From positions 1 to 63,864 of the forward strand of contig NZ_BLTG01000008.1 of assembly GCF_017312405.1 (NCBI RefSeq): DNA of 63,864 nt, written 5' to 3'. A model generated the notes under the pieces. That model worked only from the letters and a program-made list of their open reading frames with translations. It made no database searches and was not told the origin of the DNA. The stretch is from Mycobacterium sp. PO1 (GTDB taxonomy: Bacteria; Actinomycetota; Actinomycetes; Mycobacteriales; Mycobacteriaceae). Positions 53,328-61,226 of this stretch are shown in pieces. How positions within the stretch are numbered: position 1 is the stretch's first letter; each line of letters starts with the position of its first letter. Both the position numbers and the translations under genes were made by a program.

Positions 53328-53777
53328 CTAGCCCCGCCTTGGGGTGCGTTCGATCAGCTCGAGCAACGTGCCGTCCGGGTCGGTGAGGATCAGGCCCCGG
53401 TTACCGCCGTCGAAAACGACGCTGCGCTCGGCCAGCAGGCGCCCGCCATGAGCGACGATCGCGGCGCTCAACGCATCGACATCGTCCACCCGGAACGACA
53501 GATGGGTGAAACCGAGTGCATTCATCGCCCGGGCCTCGGGTACGCCGGTGCTGCCGGGTTCGGTGAAACCGAGGAGTTCCAGCCTGAAACCGTCGCGCTC
53601 GAGGTACACCAGCTCCAGCACCAGGCCGTCGACATCGAGGAGTCGGGCGCTGGCATCGTCGGCCACGTGCATGCCGCCGATCCTGCGGAAACCGAGTGCC
53701 GAGCAGTAGAAGTCACTGGACCGCTCGACGTCGCGAACGCAGAGGCCGACATGGGTGAGGCGGTGTCCGGACGTCAT
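53328..53777 (-). CDS. VOC/glyoxalase-fold protein
   Basis: This 149-aa vicinal-oxygen-chelate protein has two beta-alpha-beta-beta-beta modules: LTHVGLCVRDVERSSDFYCS with the first His, and GFTHLSFRVDDVDALSAAIV. Its last strand is LILTDPDGTLLELIERTP, with the C-terminal metal Glu. The family includes methylmalonyl-CoA epimerases, glyoxalases and dioxygenases. Linked by ATGA overlap to CoA-transferase genes, an epimerase-like role on a branched acyl-CoA is plausible. Confidence 0.84.
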   Translation of the reverse strand: MTSGHRLTHVGLCVRDVERSSDFYCSALGFRRIGGMHVADDASARLLDVDGLVLELVYLERDGFRLELLGFTEPGSTGVPEARAMNALGFTHLSFRVDDVDALSAAIVAHGGRLLAERSVVFDGGNRGLILTDPDGTLLELIERTPRRG

Positions 53778-55006
53778 CGCGCGACGTCGTCGGCCAGGCT
53801 GTGCACCACGTCGTTGTGCTCGCCCAACAGGGGGGCACGCGTCGGTGGGCCGATCGGACTGCCGCCGAACACGTAGGGGGCGCCGGGGTAGATCACGGTG
53901 CGGTCCAACTCCGGGTGCGCGACGGATACGTGCATTCCGCGCGCGACCGAGTGCTCGTCGTCGAACGCCTCGTGAGGAGGCAGGATGGCGCCGGCAGGGA
54001 ACCCGCGTCGCTGACTGGCCAAGAAGAACTCCTTGGCCGGCAGGTGAGACGCGATGAGCCTCATGGCATCGCGGGCCGCGCTCAGGATCGCGGTGGTCTC
54101 CGCGTCTTCGCCGATGGCGGCGAGGTCCACCGGTTGGTCGCGGCCCGCGGCCAACTCCAGGAAGAATGCCTCGGGAAGCTCCTCGGTGAGTCCCAGGTCC
54201 GACAGCCACTGGAGCAGTCGTGCGAATTCGTCGGGCTTGCGGGGCAGCACCCCGGTGGTCGCGTAATGTCCATCTGCACAACGCACTTGCACAGGAGAGC
54301 TGCGCGTCGGGTACGCATGGCGTCCGGTCTGCCTGAGGCAGACGGCTTGGTTCACCAGCCAGTGGTAGGTCGTCTGCTCACACGTCACGTTGCAGGCCGC
54401 GGTGACGTTGACGTCCACGATCTGGCCCACGCGGGTGTGGTCGCGGTGAGCGAGGGCGATGAGTGCGCCGATGGCGCCGTACATTCCCCCGATGTTGGCC
54501 GACTGGTCCCCGGAGCCCCGCATCGGCGGAATCCTGTGGTCGTCGTAGCCGCAGTTCCAGATCGGCCCGCCTCCGGCAAGCACGGTCAGGTCGGTGACGG
54601 GATCGTCGGTACGCGCACTCCCGATGCCGAAGGGCGAGATCGAGACCCAGATCAGGCCGGGGTGCTCTGCCGACAGCTCGGAATAGCTGAGGCGGTCACC
54701 GGCCACCCGGTCGCTGCCGGCGAGCACGACGTCAGCGCCGGCGATCACCCGGCGCAGCACCTCGAGAGCAGCCGAGTCTTCGACGTCGATGGTGACGCTG
54801 CGCTTCCCCGCGTTCGCGCCCCACCACCGGAGGCTGCGATCGAGGCCCGGCTCGCCGTCGACGAAGGGCGGACGGCGTCGGTGCGGCGAGCCCTCCGGCG
54901 GCTCGACGACGATGACGTCGGCGCCCAGTTCGGCCAGCACCCGGCCGGCGATCGGGGTGTACTGATCACTGATCTCGATGACCCGCAGGTCGGACAGCGC
55001 GCTCAG
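53774..55006 (-). CDS. Family III CoA-transferase (CaiB/BaiF), CTG start
   Basis: This 410-aa class III CoA-transferase/racemase-fold protein has RVLAELGADVIVVEPPEGSP at the start, GANAGKRSVTIDVEDSAALE and GSGDQSANIGGMYGAIGALI with a candidate catalytic Asp. The best start is CTG 55006, which overlaps the preceding stop as CTGA. No ATG, GTG or TTG lies near, and the first in-frame ATG (55120) would overlap the previous gene by 118 bp. It follows another CoA-transferase and may pair with it as a heteromer. Confidence 0.83.
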   Translation of the reverse strand: MSALSDLRVIEISDQYTPIAGRVLAELGADVIVVEPPEGSPHRRRPPFVDGEPGLDRSLRWWGANAGKRSVTIDVEDSAALEVLRRVIAGADVVLAGSDRVAGDRLSYSELSAEHPGLIWVSISPFGIGSARTDDPVTDLTVLAGGGPIWNCGYDDHRIPPMRGSGDQSANIGGMYGAIGALIALAHRDHTRVGQIVDVNVTAACNVTCEQTTYHWLVNQAVCLRQTGRHAYPTRSSPVQVRCADGHYATTGVLPRKPDEFARLLQWLSDLGLTEELPEAFFLELAAGRDQPVDLAAIGEDAETTAILSAARDAMRLIASHLPAKEFFLASQRRGFPAGAILPPHEAFDDEHSVARGMHVSVAHPELDRTVIYPGAPYVFGGSPIGPPTRAPLLGEHNDVVHSLADDVAR

Positions 55007-56226
55007 ATCACACCTCGCTCGGCCCAGTCGGCCAGCGCCTGGGCGTCGTGACCCAGTAGCGTGCCCAGAATTTCGTCGTTGTGCTGACCCAACTTGGGTG
55101 CGCCGGCGTCGAGATGCCACGGGGTGGCGGAGAACGTCATCGGGATGCCCTCCACCCGTACCCTGCCGATATCCGGGTGGGTGACGCTGGGGAACAACCC
55201 CATTCGGGTGAGATCGGCATCGCCGTCGATGCGTTCGGCCGGACTCTTCACCACACTGGCGGGCACCCCGGCGGCGACGAGGTCGTCGGCGAGCGTGGGC
55301 GCATCGCGGGACGTGGTGGCAGCGCCGACGAGCGCGTCCAGTTCTGCGACAGACGTCAGGCGTTGCGGCAACGTGGCAAAGCGGTCGGCGGTCAGTGCCG
55401 GCTCATCCAGCACTTTGGCCAGCAGAGCGACCTCTCTGTCGTCGCGACAGGCGATCGCGATCCACCGGTCCTCGCCCGCGCACGGGTAGATGCCGTGTGG
55501 TGCGTACTCGTCGAAATCGGCGCGATTGCCCGAGGGCTGGGTCATGCGGCGGTTGACGGTCCAATCGAGGATCTCGGTCGGCAGCATCGCCATCCCGGCC
55601 GGAACCGTTGCCAGATCCACGTGCTGGCCCTCGCCAGTGCGTTCACGGTGGTGCAGTGCGGCCATGATGGCCACGGTCATGTAGAACGCGGACCCGTGGT
55701 CCATGTAGGAAAACCCCCAGCCCGCAGGTTCGGTGTCGGGCAGGCCGGAGGTATAGGTCAGCCCGCTGACGGCCTGCACGATCGGCCCCCACGTCTTGAA
55801 ATCGCGATAGGGGCCGCTGTGGCCGAACCCGCAGTTGGACACGTAGACGATGTCGGACTTGATGCGCTTCAGTTCTTCGTAGCCGAAGCCGCGGTTCTCC
55901 ATCACGCCTGCGGCGAAGTTCTCACAGACGACGTCGCTGATGGCGATGAGTTCGCGCAGCAGTTGCTTGCCCTCGTCGGTGCGCAGATTGATGGTCACGC
56001 CGTACTTGCCCGCATTGTGGTTGTTGAACCCGGCGCCGAGGTCGACGCCCCGGCGTTCGTCGACGTACGGTCCCACACCGCGCAACGCATCCCAGAGGCC
56101 ACGGCTGACCGGGTCTTCGACTCTGATGACCTGCGCACCGAACGCGGCCAGGATCTTGGTCGCTCCGGCACCCGCCAGCTGCCCACTGAGATCGCACACC
56201 CGGAGGTGGGACAACGCACCCGTCAC
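55003..56226 (-). CDS. Family III CoA-transferase (CaiB/BaiF)
   Basis: This 407-aa protein has LRVCDLSGQLAGAGATKILA, FGAQVIRVEDPVSRGLWDAL, NNHNAGKYGVTINLRTDEGK and the catalytic-Asp region GWGFSYMDHGSAFYMTVAIM. It transfers CoA between acids, which spares ATP. The start is a GTG at 56226, 19 bp from operator 56245-56271, with no clear ribosome-binding site. It opens the three-gene operon with a second CoA-transferase and the VOC protein. Confidence 0.88.
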   Translation of the reverse strand: MTGALSHLRVCDLSGQLAGAGATKILAAFGAQVIRVEDPVSRGLWDALRGVGPYVDERRGVDLGAGFNNHNAGKYGVTINLRTDEGKQLLRELIAISDVVCENFAAGVMENRGFGYEELKRIKSDIVYVSNCGFGHSGPYRDFKTWGPIVQAVSGLTYTSGLPDTEPAGWGFSYMDHGSAFYMTVAIMAALHHRERTGEGQHVDLATVPAGMAMLPTEILDWTVNRRMTQPSGNRADFDEYAPHGIYPCAGEDRWIAIACRDDREVALLAKVLDEPALTADRFATLPQRLTSVAELDALVGAATTSRDAPTLADDLVAAGVPASVVKSPAERIDGDADLTRMGLFPSVTHPDIGRVRVEGIPMTFSATPWHLDAGAPKLGQHNDEILGTLLGHDAQALADWAERGVI

Positions 56227-56244
56227 TCGGCAACCATATCGCAA

Positions 56245-56271
56245 ATAAACATTTTCTGTTCTACTGTACAG
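56245..56271. promoter_or_regulatory. Operator site 13
   Basis: ATAAACA and TGTACAG are 13 bp apart. The inner TGTTCTA pairs with the left arm at a 5-bp gap and is the best inner arm of all sites. It lies between the divergent CoA-transferase genes 55003-56226 and 56402-57622. Confidence 0.78.
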
Positions 56272-56401
56272 GCAGTAACCGGCTGGGATCGCGCCGGACC
56301 TGCGTGCTGAACCGCCGCGTCGACCGGTTGGGGATGGTTGTCTGCCGACACGGGAGTTGCCGGCCGGGCGCTTTCCTGCCGAGAGAAGGAGACTCGAATC
56401 C

Positions 56402-57622
56402 ATGAGCGGACCGATGTCCGGAGTGCGTGTGCTCGAGGTGGCGCAGTGGACGTTCGTGCCGGCTGCGGGCGCCGTGCTGGCGGACTGGGGGGCCGACGTC
56501 ATCAAGATCGAGCATCCCCAGACCGGGGACTCCCAGCGCGGACTACGCCAGCTCGGCCACATCACCGTCGACGGCGCGCGCAACCCGGTCATGGAGCATG
56601 CCAACCGCGGCAAACGTTCGGTGGCGCTGGACATGTCGACTCCGGACGGGCACGAACTGCTGATGGACATCGCGCGCACAAGCGACGTATTCCTGACCAA
56701 TTTCCTGCCGGACGCCCGCAAGAAGCTGCGCATCGACGTCGATGACCTGCGCGCCGTCAACCCCGACATCATCTACGCGCGCGGAAGCGCGTACGGACCA
56801 CTCGGCGACGATGCGGGCACGGGTGGATATGACATGACCGGGTTCTGGAGCCGTGCCGGGGGAGCGCTCGGATCCACGCCGTGTGACATGGACGGTGTTG
56901 TGCCGCAGCCAGGCCCGGCCTACGGCGATTCGATCGGAGGCATGACGATCGCCGGCGGGATATCCGCAGCCCTGTTCGAACGCGAGCGGACGGGCAATGC
57001 CCGGATCGTCGACATCTCGCTGCTGGGCGTGGGGGTCTGGGCATCCGGGGTGGCGATCAACGCGGCGCTCGTCAGCGGCGAACCGTGGCAGACGAATCCG
57101 GCCGGCGCCAATGTCACACCGAACAACCCGCTGGTCGGCTTCTACCGAACGGCCGACGGTCGCCATCTCGGGCTGTCGATGCTGCAGGGCTTCCGGTACT
57201 TCGCGGAATTCTGTCGCCGCGTCGGTGCCGCCGATCTCGCCGCCGACGAACGGTTCGCCAGCCACGCGTCGCTGACCGCCAACGCACCTGCCGCCATCGA
57301 GGTGCTGCAGGCCACGATCGCCGCCCACCCCCTCGAGCATTGGCGCGAAGCCCTCGAGGGGTTCGACGGCCAGTGGGCGCCGGTGCAGAACACCGCGGAG
57401 GTCGCCGCCGACCCTCAGGTCCGCGCGAACGGCAACATCGTCGCGGTGCAGCACGACGGAGACACCTACGATCTGGTGGCCAGCCCGGTGCTCTACGACG
57501 AAACTCCGCTGGCATTGGCTCCGATGCCCGAATTCGCTGCCCACACCGAAGAACTGATCCTGGAGCTGGGCGGCGATTGGGACCGTATCCTGGCGCTCAA
57601 GGAAAGCGGTGCGATCGCCTGA
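56402..57622 (+). CDS. Family III CoA-transferase (CaiB/BaiF)
   Basis: This 406-aa protein has VRVLEVAQWTFVPAAGAVLA, DWGADVIKIEHPQTGDSQRG and NRGKRSVALDMSTPDGHELL. The catalytic Asp is in GPAYGDSIGGMTIAGGISAA. All hallmarks of formyl-CoA-transferase-like enzymes are present. AAGGAG lies about 12 bp before ATG 56402. It is a single gene, divergent from the other CoA-transferases, and its 3' end runs into a 14-bp tandem repeat. Confidence 0.88.
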   Translation: MSGPMSGVRVLEVAQWTFVPAAGAVLADWGADVIKIEHPQTGDSQRGLRQLGHITVDGARNPVMEHANRGKRSVALDMSTPDGHELLMDIARTSDVFLTNFLPDARKKLRIDVDDLRAVNPDIIYARGSAYGPLGDDAGTGGYDMTGFWSRAGGALGSTPCDMDGVVPQPGPAYGDSIGGMTIAGGISAALFERERTGNARIVDISLLGVGVWASGVAINAALVSGEPWQTNPAGANVTPNNPLVGFYRTADGRHLGLSMLQGFRYFAEFCRRVGAADLAADERFASHASLTANAPAAIEVLQATIAAHPLEHWREALEGFDGQWAPVQNTAEVAADPQVRANGNIVAVQHDGDTYDLVASPVLYDETPLALAPMPEFAAHTEELILELGGDWDRILALKESGAIA

Positions 57623-57674
57623 TCACACCTGCCTGATCACACCTGCCTGATCTCACCTACCTGCTCTCACACGG
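57619..57674. repeat. Four tandem 14-bp repeats between convergent genes
   Basis: Two identical units of CTGATCACACCTGC (57619-57632, 57633-57646) are followed by two diverged copies (57647-57660, 57661-57674). The array covers the stop codon of the CoA-transferase gene and the last codons of the convergent thiolase-fold gene. It probably arose by slippage. It is not a clear terminator. Confidence 0.8.
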
Positions 57675-58785
57675 CAAGCACCGCGGCAGCACAGGAACCG
57701 CCGCCTCCCACCGCCTGCACCAGCCCGAGGCGCGGGTGACGAACCTGCCGCTCTGCGGCCTCACCGCGCAGTTGGACGACAATTTCGGCGGCTTGCGCCA
57801 GCCCCGTCGCGCCGATCGGGTGTCCGCGTGCGATGCAACCGCCGTCGGTATTCGTCGGCAGTGCACCGTCGTGGGCCAACCCGCCGGACTCGGCGAGCTT
57901 GACCACGTCGGACGAGCTCGCCAGCCCCATCGCAAGCAGCGCCGTGATCTCCTCGCTGGCGCACATGTCGTGCAGGGACACCACGTCGATGTCGGACACG
58001 TCGATGTCGGCGCTCGAATAAGCTTGTCTCGCAGTCTTGGTCAACTGTGAGGGCGGCCCGACGACGGGCCCGACCAGAGGCCACTGCGGATCGCTGGGCC
58101 AGCTGGTCTGCTCCACCGAGAGCACCGACACCGACCGCGGGCGCTGGTCCGCGGTGACGACGATCGCCGCTCCTCCGTCCACCGAGGCATGGCACATCAT
58201 CTTGGTCAGGGGTTCGGCCACCATGCGGGCGGACAGGACGTCATCGGTGGTGATCGCATTGTCGCTTCGGCGGGCCGCCAACGGATTCAACCGGGCCTGG
58301 TTGTGCGACTTCGCGGCAACAGCCGCGATCACCTCCGGACCGCAGCCTGCGTCGTGCAGCCAGCGTGCCGCCTCGATCGCGTAATGCGTCTGTGGCGGGA
58401 AGCGATCCCAGAATCCCACCGCCGCGGGCACGACACCGCCCGCCTCCAGCGCGGTGGTCTTTTCGTAGCCGATCGCCAACGCGGTACGGCAGCGCCCGGA
58501 CGCCACCGCCCATACCGCGTGACGCAACGCGACCAGGCCGCCGGCCGAAGCGCTCTCGGTCGCGGTGACGGGAACCCCGGTGCGGCCCAACTCCAGCGCT
58601 ACCCGCAGCCCGGTCTGTGGCGGCGCGAGCGCGGACGCGGTGAACACCTCACCGACTTCGTCGTAGGCGATCTCGGCGTCGGCGAGCGCTTTGCGGGCCG
58701 CGGCGATGCCGAGATCGGCCAGCGGTGTGTCGCCGTGTCTGCCGAACTCGGTGACCCCGACGCCGCTGAGGAAAGTCCCGGTCAC
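57667..58785 (-). CDS. Thiolase-fold protein lacking the nucleophilic Cys, probable aldolase
   Basis: This 372-aa thiolase-superfamily protein has SGVGVTEFGRHGDTPLADLG at the start. At the active site it reads ATESASAGGLVALRHA, where true thiolases have ENACSSG, so Cys is replaced by Ser. The late block GGCIARGHPIGATGLAQAAE is complete. It starts at GTG 58785, overlapping a small OB-fold gene (GTGA). By analogy with Ltp2-ChsH2 this pair may catalyse retro-aldol cleavage. It is the second such pair in the island. Confidence 0.85.
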   Translation of the reverse strand: MTGTFLSGVGVTEFGRHGDTPLADLGIAAARKALADAEIAYDEVGEVFTASALAPPQTGLRVALELGRTGVPVTATESASAGGLVALRHAVWAVASGRCRTALAIGYEKTTALEAGGVVPAAVGFWDRFPPQTHYAIEAARWLHDAGCGPEVIAAVAAKSHNQARLNPLAARRSDNAITTDDVLSARMVAEPLTKMMCHASVDGGAAIVVTADQRPRSVSVLSVEQTSWPSDPQWPLVGPVVGPPSQLTKTARQAYSSADIDVSDIDVVSLHDMCASEEITALLAMGLASSSDVVKLAESGGLAHDGALPTNTDGGCIARGHPIGATGLAQAAEIVVQLRGEAAERQVRHPRLGLVQAVGGGGSCAAAVLAV

Positions 58786-59021
58786 TGCTCGTCCGCCGAG
58801 AACATGTCGACAGCCTCATCGTCGAGTGTGCGTGTGACCAGGCGGCCGGGAGTGCCAGGTGTCGGCCGGGCGCCGTCCACGAGTACCTGCAGACGGCCCT
58901 CGCCGGTGTCCACCCAGGCCACGCTGTAACCGTCCGCACCGTACTGCGAGTACGGAGATTTCGCGGGTATGAAGGTCGATGACCATACTGTCGCGGGGCG
59001 ATCAGGGGACGATGTCGGCAT
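58782..59021 (-). CDS. Minimal OB-fold DUF35-like protein, thiolase partner
   Basis: This 79-aa protein matches only the OB-fold part of DUF35 proteins (YGADGYSVAWVDTGEGRLQV, then LVDGARPTPGTPGRLV). It has no zinc ribbon. Its stop overlaps the GTG of the Cys-less thiolase-fold gene, and its start overlaps the 3' end of the CoA-transferase gene by 20 bp. It is probably the stabilising partner of 57667-58785. The fold is inferred from pattern only. Confidence 0.72.
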   Translation of the reverse strand: MPTSSPDRPATVWSSTFIPAKSPYSQYGADGYSVAWVDTGEGRLQVLVDGARPTPGTPGRLVTRTLDDEAVDMFSADEQ

Positions 59022-61128
59022 GTGTGGTCCTCGTGCGGTCGGGATGTGAGCTGCCCAGGGCAGGTGGGGGTTTCAGCGGCACAGGGCCTTCGCCGGCGAA
59101 ACGCCACGGCAATCCGACCAGTCGGCCGGTGTCGAGGTCGGGGTCGGGGTGCGCGATCTCCGGGAAGAAGCCCCGCGCGGCCAGGTGGGGATCGCCCAGC
59201 AGTTCGTCGGCACGGCGCACGACTGCTGCTTCGATTCCGGCCCCCTGCAGTTTGAATGCCGCATCGTCGGCTCGGTTGGTGGCGACCAGTGCGGCGACGA
59301 ACTCTGCCTGCGCCTGCTCGCACTGATCACCGCGCAATTCGACGGCCACCCAACGATCGTCGCTGGCCCGGTGCACCGTGCGCACCACGGCGGCATTCGC
59401 CACCACATCATCGGTGGATGCGGCCGCCACGAACTCCGAGACCGTCGACGCGACGACCTCGGCCATGGACAGATCGACGACGGCGCCGGTCGATCGGCTC
59501 GGTCCCAGTGCCCACGCGGCGATCACGACAGCGCCGACGACCGACGACAGCGGATCGGCCAGCACTGTGCCGAGGCGGGCAGGTGCTCCGTCCACCGCGG
59601 TGCAGAGGGCTGCGAGGCCACCGTAGGCCTGGACATTGTTGGCATAGACGCGGTATCCGGCCAGCGGACCGTCACTACCGAAGCCGGACACCCGCAGCGT
59701 CAACCGTCCGTCTCCGGCCAGCGTGGCCGGGTCGACGGCGAGCCTGTGCAGGCGCGCGGACCCGACGTTCTCGATCAGCACATCCGAGGCGGCCAGGATC
59801 GCCGCGACCTCTTCGGCAGCGTTGGCCGGGTCGAGTAGCACGCTGCCCTTGGAGTGATTGGCCACCGCAAAGTAGGCACCGCGTTCCGGTCCGGCGACAC
59901 CGTCGGCGAACGGCCCGCTGCGCCGGTAGATGTCGAGTCGCTCAGGGTCCTCGAGACGCAACACGGACGCACCCATCGCCCCGAGCAGTGCACCCACGAT
60001 GGGGCCGGCCAGCACGTGGGTCAGTTCGGCGATGCGCAACCCGGTCAGGCCGGGACGGACCGGGGAGCCCGCAGCTCCCGGGCCGACGGTCCACGGAGGG
60101 CCCAGCACGGTCGCGTCGCGCCCCTCGAGTCGGGTGGCCACCAGCGACCCACGATGCGCCAGCTGGGGGGATGCGAGTAGCTCGGAGGGCTGATTGACCG
60201 GCGTGGACGGTACGCCGTTGGCCTGCAGCAGCGCTGCGCAATCCGCCTTGTGTCGGGCGGCGGTCCACTCGGTGACGTGGGTGTTGATGAGCTCGGCGTG
60301 CTCGATGCGCGCGGGCCGCTCGTCCAGACCCGCCGCCCAGGGCGGTTCGCCGAGCGCCGCACGCAGCCCCCGCCACTGATGGTTCTCCACCGCGGTGATC
60401 CGGACCAGACCGTCGCGGCAGGCGAACAACCCGGAGGGGGCCAGGTATCGGCCGCTTCCCGCGCGTCCCGGGCAGCGATACATCACGTGTGCGCACTCGG
60501 GCAGCGCGGCGGTGAAGACGACTGCCTCCTGGGCGGATACGTCGACGACGACCGGCCCGCCGGCCTGATTGCGCCGTTCCAGCCCGTGCAGCGCGGCGAG
60601 CGCGGCCACCGCGCCGACTGCCTTCGACGCGACGTAGCCGGGAGCAGGAACCGGCGTGCCGTCCCCGTCCTCGATGGTGGCCATGAGCCCGCCGCTGGCC
60701 TGGGCGACGATTTCGCCTCCCGGTCGGTGGCTGTGGGGTCCGTCGGCGCCGAACGGGGAGATCACGACGAGCACTGCGCCCTCGGCAGGTTCCGGCGCCG
60801 GGACCGCGCCGTCAGCGATGACGATGTCGACACCCTCGAGATCCGGCACGGACTGTGTGGTCACAGCGCGCTTCTGCCGGTCCAACACGAGGTCGACAGC
60901 AGCCTCCGGCCCCGATGCCGAGTCGATGGTCGGGCCCCAACGGTCCTGCCGGGGCCTCGGCGCCCGCATGACTTCAGCGCCGAGCGATGCGAGCAGCGCC
61001 GCGGCGGACGAGCCGGCCACGCCGTTGCCGAGGTCCAGAACGCGCACACCCGCCAGGAACCCGGAGGGCGGCGCGACGTCGGTCACCGTGGCGTCATCTC
61101 CTGCAATCGTCGGGAGGCGGTGGATCAT
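59002..61128 (-). CDS. Tandem-fused family III CoA-transferase
   Basis: This 708-aa protein consists of two CaiB/BaiF-type halves (about 25-355 and 360-690). The first half starts LAGVRVLDLGNGVAGSSAAA and the second LTGLRIAELTHVLAGPIVGA. The expected catalytic-Asp region is GTVLADPLSSVVGAVVIAAW in the second half. In the first half the same place reads APGYVASKAVGAVAAL without Asp. So only the second half looks active. ATG 61128 lies 5 bp from operator 61134-61160; GTG 61086 with AGGAG upstream is an alternative start. It heads an operon with the OB-fold and thiolase-fold genes. Confidence 0.85.
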   Translation of the reverse strand: MIHRLPTIAGDDATVTDVAPPSGFLAGVRVLDLGNGVAGSSAAALLASLGAEVMRAPRPRQDRWGPTIDSASGPEAAVDLVLDRQKRAVTTQSVPDLEGVDIVIADGAVPAPEPAEGAVLVVISPFGADGPHSHRPGGEIVAQASGGLMATIEDGDGTPVPAPGYVASKAVGAVAALAALHGLERRNQAGGPVVVDVSAQEAVVFTAALPECAHVMYRCPGRAGSGRYLAPSGLFACRDGLVRITAVENHQWRGLRAALGEPPWAAGLDERPARIEHAELINTHVTEWTAARHKADCAALLQANGVPSTPVNQPSELLASPQLAHRGSLVATRLEGRDATVLGPPWTVGPGAAGSPVRPGLTGLRIAELTHVLAGPIVGALLGAMGASVLRLEDPERLDIYRRSGPFADGVAGPERGAYFAVANHSKGSVLLDPANAAEEVAAILAASDVLIENVGSARLHRLAVDPATLAGDGRLTLRVSGFGSDGPLAGYRVYANNVQAYGGLAALCTAVDGAPARLGTVLADPLSSVVGAVVIAAWALGPSRSTGAVVDLSMAEVVASTVSEFVAAASTDDVVANAAVVRTVHRASDDRWVAVELRGDQCEQAQAEFVAALVATNRADDAAFKLQGAGIEAAVVRRADELLGDPHLAARGFFPEIAHPDPDLDTGRLVGLPWRFAGEGPVPLKPPPALGSSHPDRTRTTHADIVP

Positions 61129-61133
61129 GACAA

Positions 61134-61160
61134 TTGAACAGTATTCGTTCTGTTGTTGTC
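61134..61160. promoter_or_regulatory. Operator site 14
   Basis: TTGAACA and TGTTGTC are 13 bp apart, and the inner CGTTCTG gives a 7-5-7 palindrome. It lies directly at the start of the tandem CoA-transferase gene (61128) and upstream of the divergent P450 gene. Confidence 0.7.
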
Positions 61161-61197
61161 CATCCTGGGGACACGCCTTCGGAGCTCGGCTTCACAA

Positions 61198-61224
61198 CAT
61201 CACACCATGTGTCCTATTGTTCAA
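61198..61224. promoter_or_regulatory. Operator site 15
   Basis: CATCACA and TGTTCAA are 13 bp apart, with inner TGTCCTA. The right arm ends 2 bp before the P450 ATG at 61227. With site 14, 64 bp away centre to centre, this promoter region holds two operators. Confidence 0.6.
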
Positions 61225-61226
61225 CC

